A stretch of 64,000 bases of DNA from Georgenia satyanarayanai (lineage in GTDB: Bacteria; Actinomycetota; Actinomycetes; Actinomycetales; Actinomycetaceae): the NCBI RefSeq assembly GCF_900116375.1, contig NZ_UETB01000008.1, positions 1 through 64,000 on the forward strand, read 5' to 3'. The notes under the pieces are model-generated. The model made no database searches and was not told the origin of the DNA. It saw only the letters and a list, made by a program, of their open reading frames with translations. Positions 29,685-37,172 of this stretch are shown piece by piece. Position 1 is the first letter of the stretch. Each line of letters opens with the position of its first letter. A program made the position numbers and the translations under genes.

Positions 29685-30191
29685 GTGCCGAACCGCCTGA
29701 CCCGCGCCGCACTCGCCGCAGTCGTGGCGGCGGTCCTCCTCTCCGGCAGCGGCACCACCCTCGCCGGGTGGAACGACGCCGAGCTCCGCGAGGCACAGGT
29801 CGTCTCCGCCGGAGAGCTCAGCGTGGAGCCGCTGGGCGCGAGCACCGTCGTCCTGCGGCCCGGCACCTCCCAGCCGCTGCCCGCGAGCACCCCGCTCGTC
29901 CCGGGCGACGTCGTGCGCCTCACCTCCACGGTGCGCGTGAGCGCCGCGGGCGAGCTCCTCACCGCCACCCTCGGTCTCGAGGTCACCGGCCTGCAGGGCC
30001 TGACCCGCTCCACGCCGCAGGTGACGACGACCCTCCCCGCCGCCGGCACGCGCGGCTGGACCGTCACGCCGGCGAACGACGGCGCCTCCGTCACCGCCGT
30101 CGTCGACCTCACGGTCCCGACGACGGTCGCCCAGCACACCACCCTCGACGCCGGCGCGATCCGCTGGACCCTCACCCAGGAGATGCCATGA
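29685..30191 (+). CDS. Exported protein with alternate signal peptide, paralogue 2
   Basis: 168 aa. The signal region is AVVAAVLLSGSGTTLAGWND, with the same T-L-A-x-W-N-D junction as its neighbours. The mature beta-rich domain (ELSVEPLGASTVVLRPG onward) contains VPGDVVRLTSTVRV, matching VVPGDALTYRETMTI in paralogue 1, so the two share a fold. The GTG at 29685 has GAGAGGAGG upstream. It overlaps the third gene by 4 bp, implying coupled production, perhaps of interacting subunits. Confidence 0.8.
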   Translation: MPNRLTRAALAAVVAAVLLSGSGTTLAGWNDAELREAQVVSAGELSVEPLGASTVVLRPGTSQPLPASTPLVPGDVVRLTSTVRVSAAGELLTATLGLEVTGLQGLTRSTPQVTTTLPAAGTRGWTVTPANDGASVTAVVDLTVPTTVAQHTTLDAGAIRWTLTQEMP

Positions 30192-31084
30192 CCACGCGGC
30201 TCACTGCCTGCCTCCTCGCCCTCGCCGTCGTGCTGGGCGGGGTGCTTCTCCTGGGCCCGAGCGAGTCGACCCTCGCCGCGTGGAGCGACGAGACCACCAC
30301 GACCGTGCCCCAGCTGCGCACCGGCGGCGTCCAGGTCGACGTCACCACCGCCGGCGCCGGCACCACCGCCACCCTCGGCATGTCCGGTGACACGAGCGGC
30401 ACGTGGCGCCCGGGCGCCGTCACCGTCACCTCCGGTGGACGCGCCCTCACCGGCGCCGAGCTCGACGGCTCCCGCGTCGACTACCGCCTCGCCGGCACGA
30501 ACGGCACCTGCGCCGCGACCGACCCGGTCGCCTACACCGCCAGCCTCACCGGTCCCCGCACCTCCTTCGCCGTCACCGGCGGGGAGCGCCTGAGCGGCGC
30601 CCGCACCGTGTGCCTCGCCTTCGTGCCCTCCGACCAGGTCCGCGTCCAGCTCGGCGGCCGTACCCTCGCGCTCGCCACGACCGTCGACGGCGCCGCCACC
30701 GCGGGCGCGTGGACCGCCGCGAGCACGTGGACCGCGACCCACCAGCTGCCGGCCGCCCCGAGCGTCTCCGCCATGCGCTGCACGTCCGGCTGGCTCAACC
30801 AGTGGGTCACCCTGGGCTGGGACTGGGACGCCGGTGGCCTCAACCAGGCCGTGGCCCGGTGGAGCCTCCAGCTCGAGGACCGGGGAACCTGGCGCGAGGT
30901 CGGCACCGTCCCGGCCCGTCAGCGCACGACGACGGTCAGCCCCTACCAGTTCGACTTCGTCAACTTCGACAGCTACACCCTGCGCGTGGCCGCGGTGCTC
31001 GCCGACGGCACGACCGTCCCGGCGCCCTCGAGCACCCGGGTCCGGGTCGAGCGCATCGGTCTCGGTGCGGCGTACTGCTCCTGA
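30188..31084 (+). CDS. Exported protein with alternate signal peptide, paralogue 3 (larger)
   Basis: 298 aa. The signal region LLALAVVLGGVLLLGPSEST ends in LAAWSDETTTT, the same junction pattern as paralogues 1 and 2. The mature protein has a beta-rich first half with cysteines (GTCAATD and RTVCLAF) and a fibronectin-III-like second half (PSVSAMRCTSGWLNQWVTL onward, ending AAYCS). The two cysteine pairs could form disulphides outside the cell. The larger size and extra domain suggest a capping, anchoring or adhesive subunit, an inference. ATG 30188 overlaps paralogue 2 by 4 bp. Confidence 0.78.
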   Translation: MTTRLTACLLALAVVLGGVLLLGPSESTLAAWSDETTTTVPQLRTGGVQVDVTTAGAGTTATLGMSGDTSGTWRPGAVTVTSGGRALTGAELDGSRVDYRLAGTNGTCAATDPVAYTASLTGPRTSFAVTGGERLSGARTVCLAFVPSDQVRVQLGGRTLALATTVDGAATAGAWTAASTWTATHQLPAAPSVSAMRCTSGWLNQWVTLGWDWDAGGLNQAVARWSLQLEDRGTWREVGTVPARQRTTTVSPYQFDFVNFDSYTLRVAAVLADGTTVPAPSSTRVRVERIGLGAAYCS

Positions 31085-31101
31085 GCGCGGGGGACGACAC
31101 C

Positions 31102-31443
31102 GTGAACGAGGGGGCGCTGGACCGGTCGCAGCTGTCCGGGCTGGTCGAGCAGGTGGGGGTGCAGGCCACGGCGGGGATGGTCGACCGCTTCATCGAGATG
31201 GTGCCCGCCCGGCTCTCCCGGCTCCGCCTCGCGGTGGTCACCGGGGAGGACCTGCGGGACGTCTCCCTCAGCCTGGGCTGCTCGGCGCAGATGCTCGGGG
31301 CGCACGCCCTCGCGGACGCGGCCACCCGCTGCCGCACCGAGCACGGCGCAGCCGCCGAGCGGGCGCTGGCCGAGGTCGAGGCCCTGGCCGGGCCCACGTG
31401 CCACGCGCTGCGCGGGGCACGGGCCGCGCTCAGCGGGCGCTGA
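31102..31443 (+). CDS. Hpt-like domain protein lacking the phospho-histidine
   Basis: 113 aa, all helical. The pattern DLRDVSLSLGCSAQMLGAHA (residues 51-70) aligns with the Hpt motif AHTLKGSAxxLGA, but Leu56 replaces the phosphorylated histidine and Gly59 the lysine. The surrounding layout (FIEMVPARLSRLRLAVVTGE before; LADAATRC after) fits a four-helix Hpt bundle. It probably cannot transfer phosphate and may bind a response regulator or kinase as an inhibitor or scaffold. The GTG at 31102 lies 17 bp after the third exported-protein gene. Its end overlaps the convergent response-regulator gene by 14 bp. Confidence 0.66.
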   Translation: MNEGALDRSQLSGLVEQVGVQATAGMVDRFIEMVPARLSRLRLAVVTGEDLRDVSLSLGCSAQMLGAHALADAATRCRTEHGAAAERALAEVEALAGPTCHALRGARAALSGR

Positions 31444-32206
31444 GCGCCAGCCGGTAGCCCACCCCGCGGACCGTCTCGACGTACCGCGGGCTGCTGGCGT
31501 CCTCGCCGAGCTTGCGCCGCAGGTTGGCGACGTGGACCTCCACCGAGCGGCGGTCCGCGTCGGTCGCCTCCAGGCCGGTGTCGTAGCCCTCGGACCACAG
31601 GACGCCGGCGAGCTGGGACTTGGACAGCACCCGGCGCGGGTTGGACAGCAGGGCGGTGAGGATGTCGAACTCGCTGCGCGTCAGCTCCAGCGGCTTCCCG
31701 CCCAGCTCGACGACGCGGGCGTCGCGGTCCAGGCGCAGGTCGCCGTGGACGAGGAGGGCCTCGTCCTGCGCCTCGGGCGCCTGCGGTGGCGCCGGCGACC
31801 CGACCGGCGGCGCCTCGGCGGCCACCGCGCGCGGGCGGCGCAGGAGGGCCTCGATGCGCGCCCGGATCTCCCGGGGCCGGAAGGGCTTGGTCACGTAGTC
31901 GTCGGCCCCGGCCTCCAGACCGAGGAGGGTGTCGATCTCCTCCGCCCGGCCGGTGAGCATGAGGATGTAGGTGTCGGAGAACGCACGGATGCGCCGCGCC
32001 ACCTCGAAGCCGTCGAAGTCGGGCAGGGAGATGTCGAGGGTGGTGATGACGGGCTGCAGCTCGCGCACCGCGTCGACGCCGGCCTGGCCGGTCGGCGCCG
32101 TCGTCACGGTGAAGCCGGCCTGCCCCAGGGTGACCTCGAGGAGGAACCTGATGTCGGCGTCGTCCTCGATCACCACTGCCGTGCCACGCGCGCCCGTTTC
32201 ACTCAC
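31430..32206 (-). CDS. OmpR/PhoB-type response regulator
   Basis: 258 aa. The receiver domain has the acidic pair in VVIEDDADIR (residues 11-20), the phospho-acceptor Asp58 in TTLDISLPDFDG, and Lys107 in YVTKPFRP. A linker rich in Ala/Pro precedes a winged-helix DNA-binding domain (LTRSEFDILTALLSNPRRVL, then SVEVHVANLRRKLGED and VRGVGYRL). Its likely partner is the kinase at 26143-27783, separated by the exported-protein genes. The GTG start lies 7 nt after a TACAGT element, so the transcript is probably leaderless. Confidence 0.93.
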   Translation of the reverse strand: MSETGARGTAVVIEDDADIRFLLEVTLGQAGFTVTTAPTGQAGVDAVRELQPVITTLDISLPDFDGFEVARRIRAFSDTYILMLTGRAEEIDTLLGLEAGADDYVTKPFRPREIRARIEALLRRPRAVAAEAPPVGSPAPPQAPEAQDEALLVHGDLRLDRDARVVELGGKPLELTRSEFDILTALLSNPRRVLSKSQLAGVLWSEGYDTGLEATDADRRSVEVHVANLRRKLGEDASSPRYVETVRGVGYRLALSAR

Positions 32207-32213
32207 GGGGACG

Positions 32214-32219
32214 ACTGTA
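32214..32219 (-). promoter_or_regulatory. -10 element of a leaderless response-regulator promoter
   Basis: On the minus strand TACAGT is followed by CGTCCCC and the GTG start at 32206. The 65-bp gap is shared with the divergent fructosamine-kinase-like gene. Confidence 0.5.
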
Positions 32220-32271
32220 GCGAACCGGGGTCGCCCTCGCCGGGCGGCCACCGCCTTGCCACGATGGTCCG

Positions 32272-33072
32272 ATGAGCACCTTCCGCAAGACCGACGAGCC
32301 GGTGACGCTGCGCTTCGAGGCGGCCGGCCTCCGCTGGCTGACCGAGGCCGTGGACGAGGGGGGCGCACCCGTCGTCGAGATCCTCGCGGAGGGGGAGGGG
32401 TGGATGGACCTGGTCCACCTGCCCGCGGCCGAGCCGACGGCGGGGGCCGCCGCCGCTCTCGGGCGCGGCCTGGCCCGTACCCACGCCGCGGGTGCCCCCT
32501 CCCTGGGGTGCACGCCGCCCGGCTGGCGGGGGGAGGTGCCGCGCAGCTCCGGGCCGATGCCGCTGCACGGTCACGACGCCGAGGCACCGTTCAGCCGGTG
32601 GGGCGAGTTCTACGCCGAGTACCAGCTGCGCCCCTACGTGGCCCGCGCGCTCGCGAAGGGCTCCGTCGACGACGACGGCGCCCGCGTCCTCGAGCGCGTC
32701 GCCGACCGGCTCTCGGCCGGCGACCTCGACCACGACCAGCCCGCGCTCGTCGGGGAGGGGGCCGCGCGCCTGCACGGCGACCTGTGGGGAGGCAACGTCG
32801 TGTGGACGCGTCGGGACGGCGTCGTCGAGGGCGTGCTCATCGACCCGGCCGCCCACGGCGGGCACGCCGAGACCGACCTCGCGGCGCTCGCGCTCTTCGG
32901 CGTCGACCGGCTGCCCGACATCCTCGCCGGCTACCAGGAGGTCTCCCCGCTGGCCGACGGCTGGCGCGAGCGGGTGGGCCTGCACCAGCTGACGATGCTC
33001 GTCATGCACGCGGTGATCTTCGGAGGCCACTACGGCCCGCGGACGGTGGAGGTCGCCCGTCAGTACGTCTGA
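32272..33072 (+). CDS. Fructosamine-3-kinase/APH-family kinase
   Basis: 266 aa. The phosphotransferase loop is ARLHGDLWGGNVVW and the metal-binding motif is VLIDPAAHGGHAETDLA, both diagnostic of the fructosamine kinase family within the aminoglycoside phosphotransferase fold. Family members phosphorylate ketosamines on glycated proteins or free amines, which promotes deglycation. The C-terminal helical part (YQEVSPLADGWRERVGLHQL) is also conserved. ATG 32272 has no clear ribosome-binding site; CACGAT 6 nt upstream could be a weak leaderless -10. Confidence 0.88.
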   Translation: MSTFRKTDEPVTLRFEAAGLRWLTEAVDEGGAPVVEILAEGEGWMDLVHLPAAEPTAGAAAALGRGLARTHAAGAPSLGCTPPGWRGEVPRSSGPMPLHGHDAEAPFSRWGEFYAEYQLRPYVARALAKGSVDDDGARVLERVADRLSAGDLDHDQPALVGEGAARLHGDLWGGNVVWTRRDGVVEGVLIDPAAHGGHAETDLAALALFGVDRLPDILAGYQEVSPLADGWRERVGLHQLTMLVMHAVIFGGHYGPRTVEVARQYV

Positions 33073-33081
33073 CCGAGGGGG

Positions 33082-33128
33082 TTGACGGCCCGGCGCCACG
33101 TCACTAACGTACAACCACATGGTTGTAC
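33082..33128 (+). promoter_or_regulatory. Promoter and palindromic operator over a leaderless start
   Basis: The -35 TTGACG (33082-33087), a 17-bp spacer and the -10 TAACGT (33105-33110) form a near-ideal promoter. The ATG at 33119 lies 8 nt after the -10, so transcription should start at or next to it. A perfect 9-bp inverted repeat, GTACAACCA (33109-33117) and TGGTTGTAC (33120-33128), covers the -10 end, the start point and the first codons. It is the obvious operator for autorepression by the ArsR-type protein. Confidence 0.78.
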
Positions 33129-33457
33129 TTGACGTGCTGGACGACGCCGCGACGGACCGGGTGTTCCGGGCCCTCGCCGACGCCACCCGGCGCGACATCG
33201 TCCGGCGCACCCTCGTGGGGGAGGCGACCGTGACGGAGCTGGCAGGCGACTACGACATGTCGTTCGCGGCCGTGCAGAAGCACGTCGCCGTCCTGGAGGG
33301 AGCCGGTCTGGTGACCAAGCACCGGCAGGGCCGCGAACGCCTCGTGCGCGGCAACCCCGACACGATCCGCCGCGCCCAGCTCCTGCTCGACCAGTACGAG
33401 CAGCTCTGGCGCGGACGGGTCACCCGGCTCGACGCGCTCCTCACCGAAGACGAGTGA
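33119..33457 (+). CDS. ArsR-family transcriptional repressor
   Basis: 112 aa winged helix-turn-helix protein. The start region DRVFRALADATRRDIVRRTL and the recognition helix region TELAGDYDMSFAAVQKHVAVLEGAGLV are typical of the ArsR subgroup found next to AHSA1/SRPBCC genes. There is no cysteine-rich metal-binding site, so it is probably not a metal sensor. It should repress itself and the following gene through the palindrome at 33109-33128. The next gene starts 19 bp downstream after CCGCCAGAAAGGCACC. Confidence 0.9.
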   Translation: MVVLDVLDDAATDRVFRALADATRRDIVRRTLVGEATVTELAGDYDMSFAAVQKHVAVLEGAGLVTKHRQGRERLVRGNPDTIRRAQLLLDQYEQLWRGRVTRLDALLTEDE

Positions 33458-33476
33458 CCGCCAGAAAGGCACCACC

Positions 33477-34454
33477 ATGCCCGTCACCTCCGTCGAGAAG
33501 GACCTCGACGCCCTCACGATGACCGTCGTCGCCGACTTCCCCGTGCCGGTCCACCGGCTGTGGGACGCCTACGCCGACCCCCGCCAGATCGAGAAGTTCT
33601 GGGGCCCGCCCGGCTGGCCCGCCACCTTCACGCGTCACGACCTCGCCGTCGGCGGACGCTCCGAGTACGTCATGACCGGCCCCCAGGGCGAGCGGTCGGG
33701 CGGGTACTGGGAGTTCCTCGCCGTCGAGCCCGGCCGGTCCTTCGAGGTGCGCGACGGCTTCACGACGCCCGACGGCGCCCCCGACGCCGAGCTGCCGTCC
33801 ATGCGGATGGTCTACGACTTCGAGCCGACCGACACCGGCTCCCGCCTGACGACCCGCACCTACTTCCCCTCCCTCGGCGAGCTCGAGCAGCTGCTCTCGA
33901 TGGGCATGGAGGAGGGTCTGACCGCCGCCATGGGCCAGGTCGACGCCGTCGTCGCCGACCTCGCCTCCTTCGCCGCGGACCTGCCCGCCGCGGCCCAGCT
34001 CCTGGGCGACACCCAGGTGCGGGTCAGCCGCGTCATCCGGGGCCCGGTCCAGACGGTGTGGGACGCTCACCACGAGCCCGCGCTGCTGCGCCGCTGGATG
34101 CTCGGGCCCGACGGGTGGAGCATGCCGGTGTGCGAGGTGGCGACGTCCGTCGGGGACTCCTTCCGCAACGAGTGGGAGCGGGACGGTGGGGGCGGGCGCT
34201 TCGGGTTCACCGGTGAGCTCCTCGAGTCGGCGCCGCCCCGCCGCGAGGTGACGACCGAGCGCATGATCGGCACCGAGGGCCCGGCCGCCGTCAACGAGCT
34301 CACCCTCACGCCCGTCGACGGCGGCACGCTCCTCACGCTCGTCGTCACCTACCCCGACACCGAGACGCGTGACGCCGTCCTCGCCACCGGGATGGTCGAC
34401 GGCATGGAGACGAGCTACGCCCGGCTCGAGGCGGAGGTCCTCACCCCGGCCTGA
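33477..34454 (+). CDS. Tandem-duplicated AHSA1/SRPBCC domain protein
   Basis: 325 aa made of two AHSA1-type domains. Domain 1 (about 15-160) has VPVHRLWDAYADPRQIEKFW and GPPGWPATFTRHDLAVGG. Domain 2 (about 180-325) has GPVQTVWDAHHEPALLRRWM and LGPDGWSMPVCEVATSVG. Both end in an equivalent helix (MGMEEGLTAAMGQVDAVVAD and TGMVDGMETSYARLEAEVL). The fold binds hydrophobic ligands; the ligand is unknown. Single-domain members of about 150 aa are the norm, so this is a fused duplication. It is co-transcribed with the ArsR gene. Confidence 0.87.
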   Translation: MPVTSVEKDLDALTMTVVADFPVPVHRLWDAYADPRQIEKFWGPPGWPATFTRHDLAVGGRSEYVMTGPQGERSGGYWEFLAVEPGRSFEVRDGFTTPDGAPDAELPSMRMVYDFEPTDTGSRLTTRTYFPSLGELEQLLSMGMEEGLTAAMGQVDAVVADLASFAADLPAAAQLLGDTQVRVSRVIRGPVQTVWDAHHEPALLRRWMLGPDGWSMPVCEVATSVGDSFRNEWERDGGGGRFGFTGELLESAPPRREVTTERMIGTEGPAAVNELTLTPVDGGTLLTLVVTYPDTETRDAVLATGMVDGMETSYARLEAEVLTPA

Positions 34455-34512
34455 CAGGAGGCCTTGGCTGTCGGCGCCGTGCGCCCGCCTGAGCCGGTCC
34501 GCTCCTCGACTG

Positions 34513-34572
34513 TGCGCCCGCTGATCCACTGTGCGCCTGGCCGACCGGGCGCACAGTGGATCAGCGGGCGCA
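34513..34572. repeat. Perfect 25-bp inverted repeat (long hairpin)
   Basis: The arms TGCGCCCGCTGATCCACTGT plus GCGCC (34513-34537) and their exact complement (34548-34572) are separated by a 10-nt loop. There is no T tract. It lies in the 171-bp gap between the AHSA1 gene and the metal transporter and may terminate the first or be a mobile palindromic repeat. The unit TGTGCGCC occurs again at its edges, suggesting it was built from a shorter repeated element. Confidence 0.85.
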
Positions 34573-34602
34573 TGGTGCGAGGGGTGGGGTGGGACGCCGG
34601 GC

Positions 34603-34621
34603 GCAAGTTCGGCTAACCTCT
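34603..34621 (+). promoter_or_regulatory. DtxR/MntR-like box overlapping the -10 of the metal transporter
   Basis: GCAAGTTCGGCTAACCTCT matches 13 of 19 positions of the DtxR/IdeR-type consensus, with a perfect right half GGCTAACCT. TAACCT inside it is 6 nt before the ATG, so it doubles as the -10 of a leaderless promoter. A metal-loaded DtxR-family repressor bound here would block transcription. A perfect 14-bp palindrome, TTCGGGTACCCGAA (34631-34644), lies just inside the coding region and may be a second operator. Confidence 0.5.
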
Positions 34622-34625
34622 CCCT

Positions 34626-35558
34626 ATGAGTTCGGGTACCCGAAACCGTGTGGCGCTCGCGGCGGGTCTCGTGCTGCTCGCGGCGTGCACGGGGCCGGCG
34701 GGCGGCGCGGACGACGGGCGCGTGCGCGTCACCGTGACGACGACGCACGCGGCCGACCTTGTCCGTGCGGTCGGGGGTGCGCACGTCGAGGTCACCGCGC
34801 TCATGGGGCCGGGCGTGGACCCGCACCTGTACCGCGCCGGCCAGGGCGACGTGCGCGCCCTCGTCGACGCCGACCTCGTCGTCTACCACGGCCTGTTCCT
34901 CGAGGGCCGGATGGAGGAGGTGCTCGAGGCCGGCGCGCTCGAGCGGGTGCTCGCGCTCACCGACGCGCTGCCCCCCGACGCGCTGCTCGCCTCCGCCGAC
35001 CACCCCGACCAGTACGACCCCCACGTGTGGTTCGACCCCGAGCTGTGGGTACAGGTCGTGGACCCCCTCGTCGAGGAGCTCACCGAGATCGCCCCCGAGC
35101 ACGCCGAGACCTTCGCGGCCGGCGGCCGTGAGTACGTCGAGGACGCGCTGGACGCCCACGCCGAGGCCGCCGAGCTCCTCGGCGCCGTCCCCGAGCAGCG
35201 CCGCGTCCTCGTCACCTCCCACGACGCCTTCGGCTACCTCGGCCGCGCCTACGGCCTGGAGGTCCGGGGCGTGCAGGGCCTGTCCACCGAGGACGAGGCC
35301 GGCGTCGCGGACGTCCGCCGCCTCGTCGACCTCCTCGTCGAGCGGCAGGTGCCCGCCCTGTTCACCGAGTCGAGCGTCTCCCCGGCGAGCATCGAGGCCG
35401 TCCGCGCGGCCGCGGCCGACCGCGGCTGGGACGTGCACGTGCCCGAGCAGGGCCTGTACTCCGACGCCCTCGGTGAGCCCGGCACCCCCACCGGCAGCTA
35501 CGCGGGGATGCTCCGTGCCAACGCCGAGACCGTCGCCACCGCCCTGGGAGGGTCATGA
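34626..35558 (+). CDS. TroA-like Mn/Zn ABC transporter substrate-binding lipoprotein
   Basis: 310 aa. The signal peptide ends in a lipobox with lipid-anchored Cys21 (VLLAAC). The metal-ligand positions are His66 ([10 protein letters not shown]), His132 (YDPHVWFDP), His198 (VTSHDAFGY) and Asp279 (LYSDALG). These residues and their spacing match the His-His-His-Asp set of Treponema TroA, which binds Zn and Mn; Mn-only proteins such as PsaA have Glu at the third site. It lacks the long His-rich loop of ZnuA. It captures the metal outside the membrane for the ABC transporter encoded by the next three genes. Confidence 0.92.
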   Translation: MSSGTRNRVALAAGLVLLAACTGPAGGADDGRVRVTVTTTHAADLVRAVGGAHVEVTALMGPGVDPHLYRAGQGDVRALVDADLVVYHGLFLEGRMEEVLEAGALERVLALTDALPPDALLASADHPDQYDPHVWFDPELWVQVVDPLVEELTEIAPEHAETFAAGGREYVEDALDAHAEAAELLGAVPEQRRVLVTSHDAFGYLGRAYGLEVRGVQGLSTEDEAGVADVRRLVDLLVERQVPALFTESSVSPASIEAVRAAAADRGWDVHVPEQGLYSDALGEPGTPTGSYAGMLRANAETVATALGGS

Positions 35559-36298
35559 CCGCGCCGCTGTCCGTCCACGGGCTCACCGCCGCCTACCGCG
35601 ACGAGCCCGTCCTGTGGGACGTGTCCTTCTCCGTGCCCGAGGGTCGGCTCGTCGGCGTGGTCGGCCCCAACGGCGCGGGCAAGACGACGCTGCTCAAGGC
35701 CGCCATGGGCCTGGTGCGCCCCGTCGCAGGCGCCGTCGAGATCTTCGGCCAGCCCCTGGAGCGGGTGCGCCGCGAGGTCGGCTACGTCCCCCAGCGGGGG
35801 AGCGTGGACTGGGACTTCCCCACCGACGCGCGCGACGTCGTCGAGATGGGCACCTACGGGCGGCTCGGCTGGCTGCGGCGGCCCGGCGCGGAGGAGCGGC
35901 GCACCGCCGAGCGCTGCCTCGAGCGGGTGGGCATGCTCGACCTCGCCGGCCGGCAGATCGGGGAGCTGTCCGGTGGGCAGCAGCAGCGCGTCTTCCTCGC
36001 CCGGGCCCTGGCCCAGGACGCGCGGCTCTACCTCGCCGACGAGCCCTTCGTCGGCGTGGACTACCTCACCGAGCGGGTCGTCGTCGACCTCCTGCGTGAG
36101 CTGCGCGACGAGGGCCGCACCGTCGTCGTCGTCCACCACGACCTCTCCACCGTCGCCGACTACTTCGACACCGTCGTCCTGCTCAACCGCGAGCTCGTCG
36201 CCGCGGGCCCGACGGCGGAGGTCTTCACCGCCGAGAACATCGCCCGCACCTACGGCGGGGCGGCGCGCCGTGCGGAGGAGATGGGTCGCGATGGGTGA
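35555..36298 (+). CDS. Mn/Zn ABC transporter ATP-binding protein
   Basis: 247 aa. Walker A is [11 protein letters not shown], the signature is [14 protein letters not shown], Walker B is [12 protein letters not shown], and the switch His is in [10 protein letters not shown]. It hydrolyses ATP to drive metal import through the two following permeases. The aromatic-rich [20 protein letters not shown] after Walker A is typical of the TroB/MntA group. ATG 35555 overlaps the lipoprotein stop (ATGA); its own end overlaps the next gene by 8 bp. Confidence 0.95.
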   Translation: MTAPLSVHGLTAAYRDEPVLWDVSFSVPEGRLVGVVGPNGAGKTTLLKAAMGLVRPVAGAVEIFGQPLERVRREVGYVPQRGSVDWDFPTDARDVVEMGTYGRLGWLRRPGAEERRTAERCLERVGMLDLAGRQIGELSGGQQQRVFLARALAQDARLYLADEPFVGVDYLTERVVVDLLRELRDEGRTVVVVHHDLSTVADYFDTVVLLNRELVAAGPTAEVFTAENIARTYGGAARRAEEMGRDG

Positions 36299-37172
36299 CC
36301 TCGCCGCGCTCGCGGGTGACTACACGCTGCGGACCGTCGCGCTCGGCGCGGCCGTCCTCGGGCTGCTCGGCGGCACGCTGGGCACCTTCGCGGTGCTGCG
36401 CCGCCAGAGCCTGCTCAGCGACGCGCTCGCGCACGCGACGCTGCCCGGGGTCGTCCTCGGCTTCCTCCTCACCGGCACCACGTCCGGCTCCGGTCCCATG
36501 CTGGGCGCGGGCGCGACGGCGGCGCTCGCCGCGGGGCTCGTCCTCGTCGTCGTCCAGCGCACGCGCGTCAAGCAGGACGCCGCCCTCGCGCTGGTCCTGT
36601 CGGTGTTCTTCGGTGCCGGCACGGTGCTGCTCACCTACGTCGCGGGCACCGGCGCCTCCGGGCAGTCCGGCCTGGACCGCTTCGTCCTCGGGCAGGCCGC
36701 GAGCCTCGTCGCCGCTGACGTGCGCGCCATGGCGGCGCTGACGGGGGTGGCGCTCGCCGTCGTCGCCGTGGCGTACAAGGAGCTCAAGCTCGTCGCCTTC
36801 GACCCGGCCTTCGCGCGGGCCGTGGGCTACCCGGTGCGGCGCGTGGAGGCTCTGCTCACCGTCCTGCTCGTCGTCGCGATCGTCGTGGGGATCCAGACGG
36901 TGGGCGTCGTGCTCGTCGCCGCGCTCCTCATCACCCCGGCGGCCGCGGCGCGGCAGTGGACCGACCGGCTCCCGGTGATGATCGTGCTCGCCGCGCTCAT
37001 CGGGGCGCTCAGCGGCGTGACCGGGGCGGTGCTCAGCGCGACGGCGACCGACCTGCCCACCGGTCCGCTCGTCGTCCTCGTCGCGACCGCGCTCCTCGTC
37101 CTGTCCCTGCCCGCGCGCCGCGTCCGCGGCCGGCGGGGCGCCCGGCGCGCACCGGTGGGGGAGCGGGCATGA
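36291..37172 (+). CDS. Mn/Zn ABC transporter permease, subunit 1
   Basis: 293 aa ABC-3 family permease with about eight helices. Family features are [20 protein letters not shown] near the N terminus and the conserved [18 protein letters not shown] coupling region. ATG 36291 is chosen because it gives the standard N terminus and overlaps the ATPase gene by 8 bp; two ATGs lie 9 bp apart here. It forms the membrane channel with the next gene's product, with which it overlaps by 4 bp. Confidence 0.92.
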   Translation: MGDLAALAGDYTLRTVALGAAVLGLLGGTLGTFAVLRRQSLLSDALAHATLPGVVLGFLLTGTTSGSGPMLGAGATAALAAGLVLVVVQRTRVKQDAALALVLSVFFGAGTVLLTYVAGTGASGQSGLDRFVLGQAASLVAADVRAMAALTGVALAVVAVAYKELKLVAFDPAFARAVGYPVRRVEALLTVLLVVAIVVGIQTVGVVLVAALLITPAAAARQWTDRLPVMIVLAALIGALSGVTGAVLSATATDLPTGPLVVLVATALLVLSLPARRVRGRRGARRAPVGERA

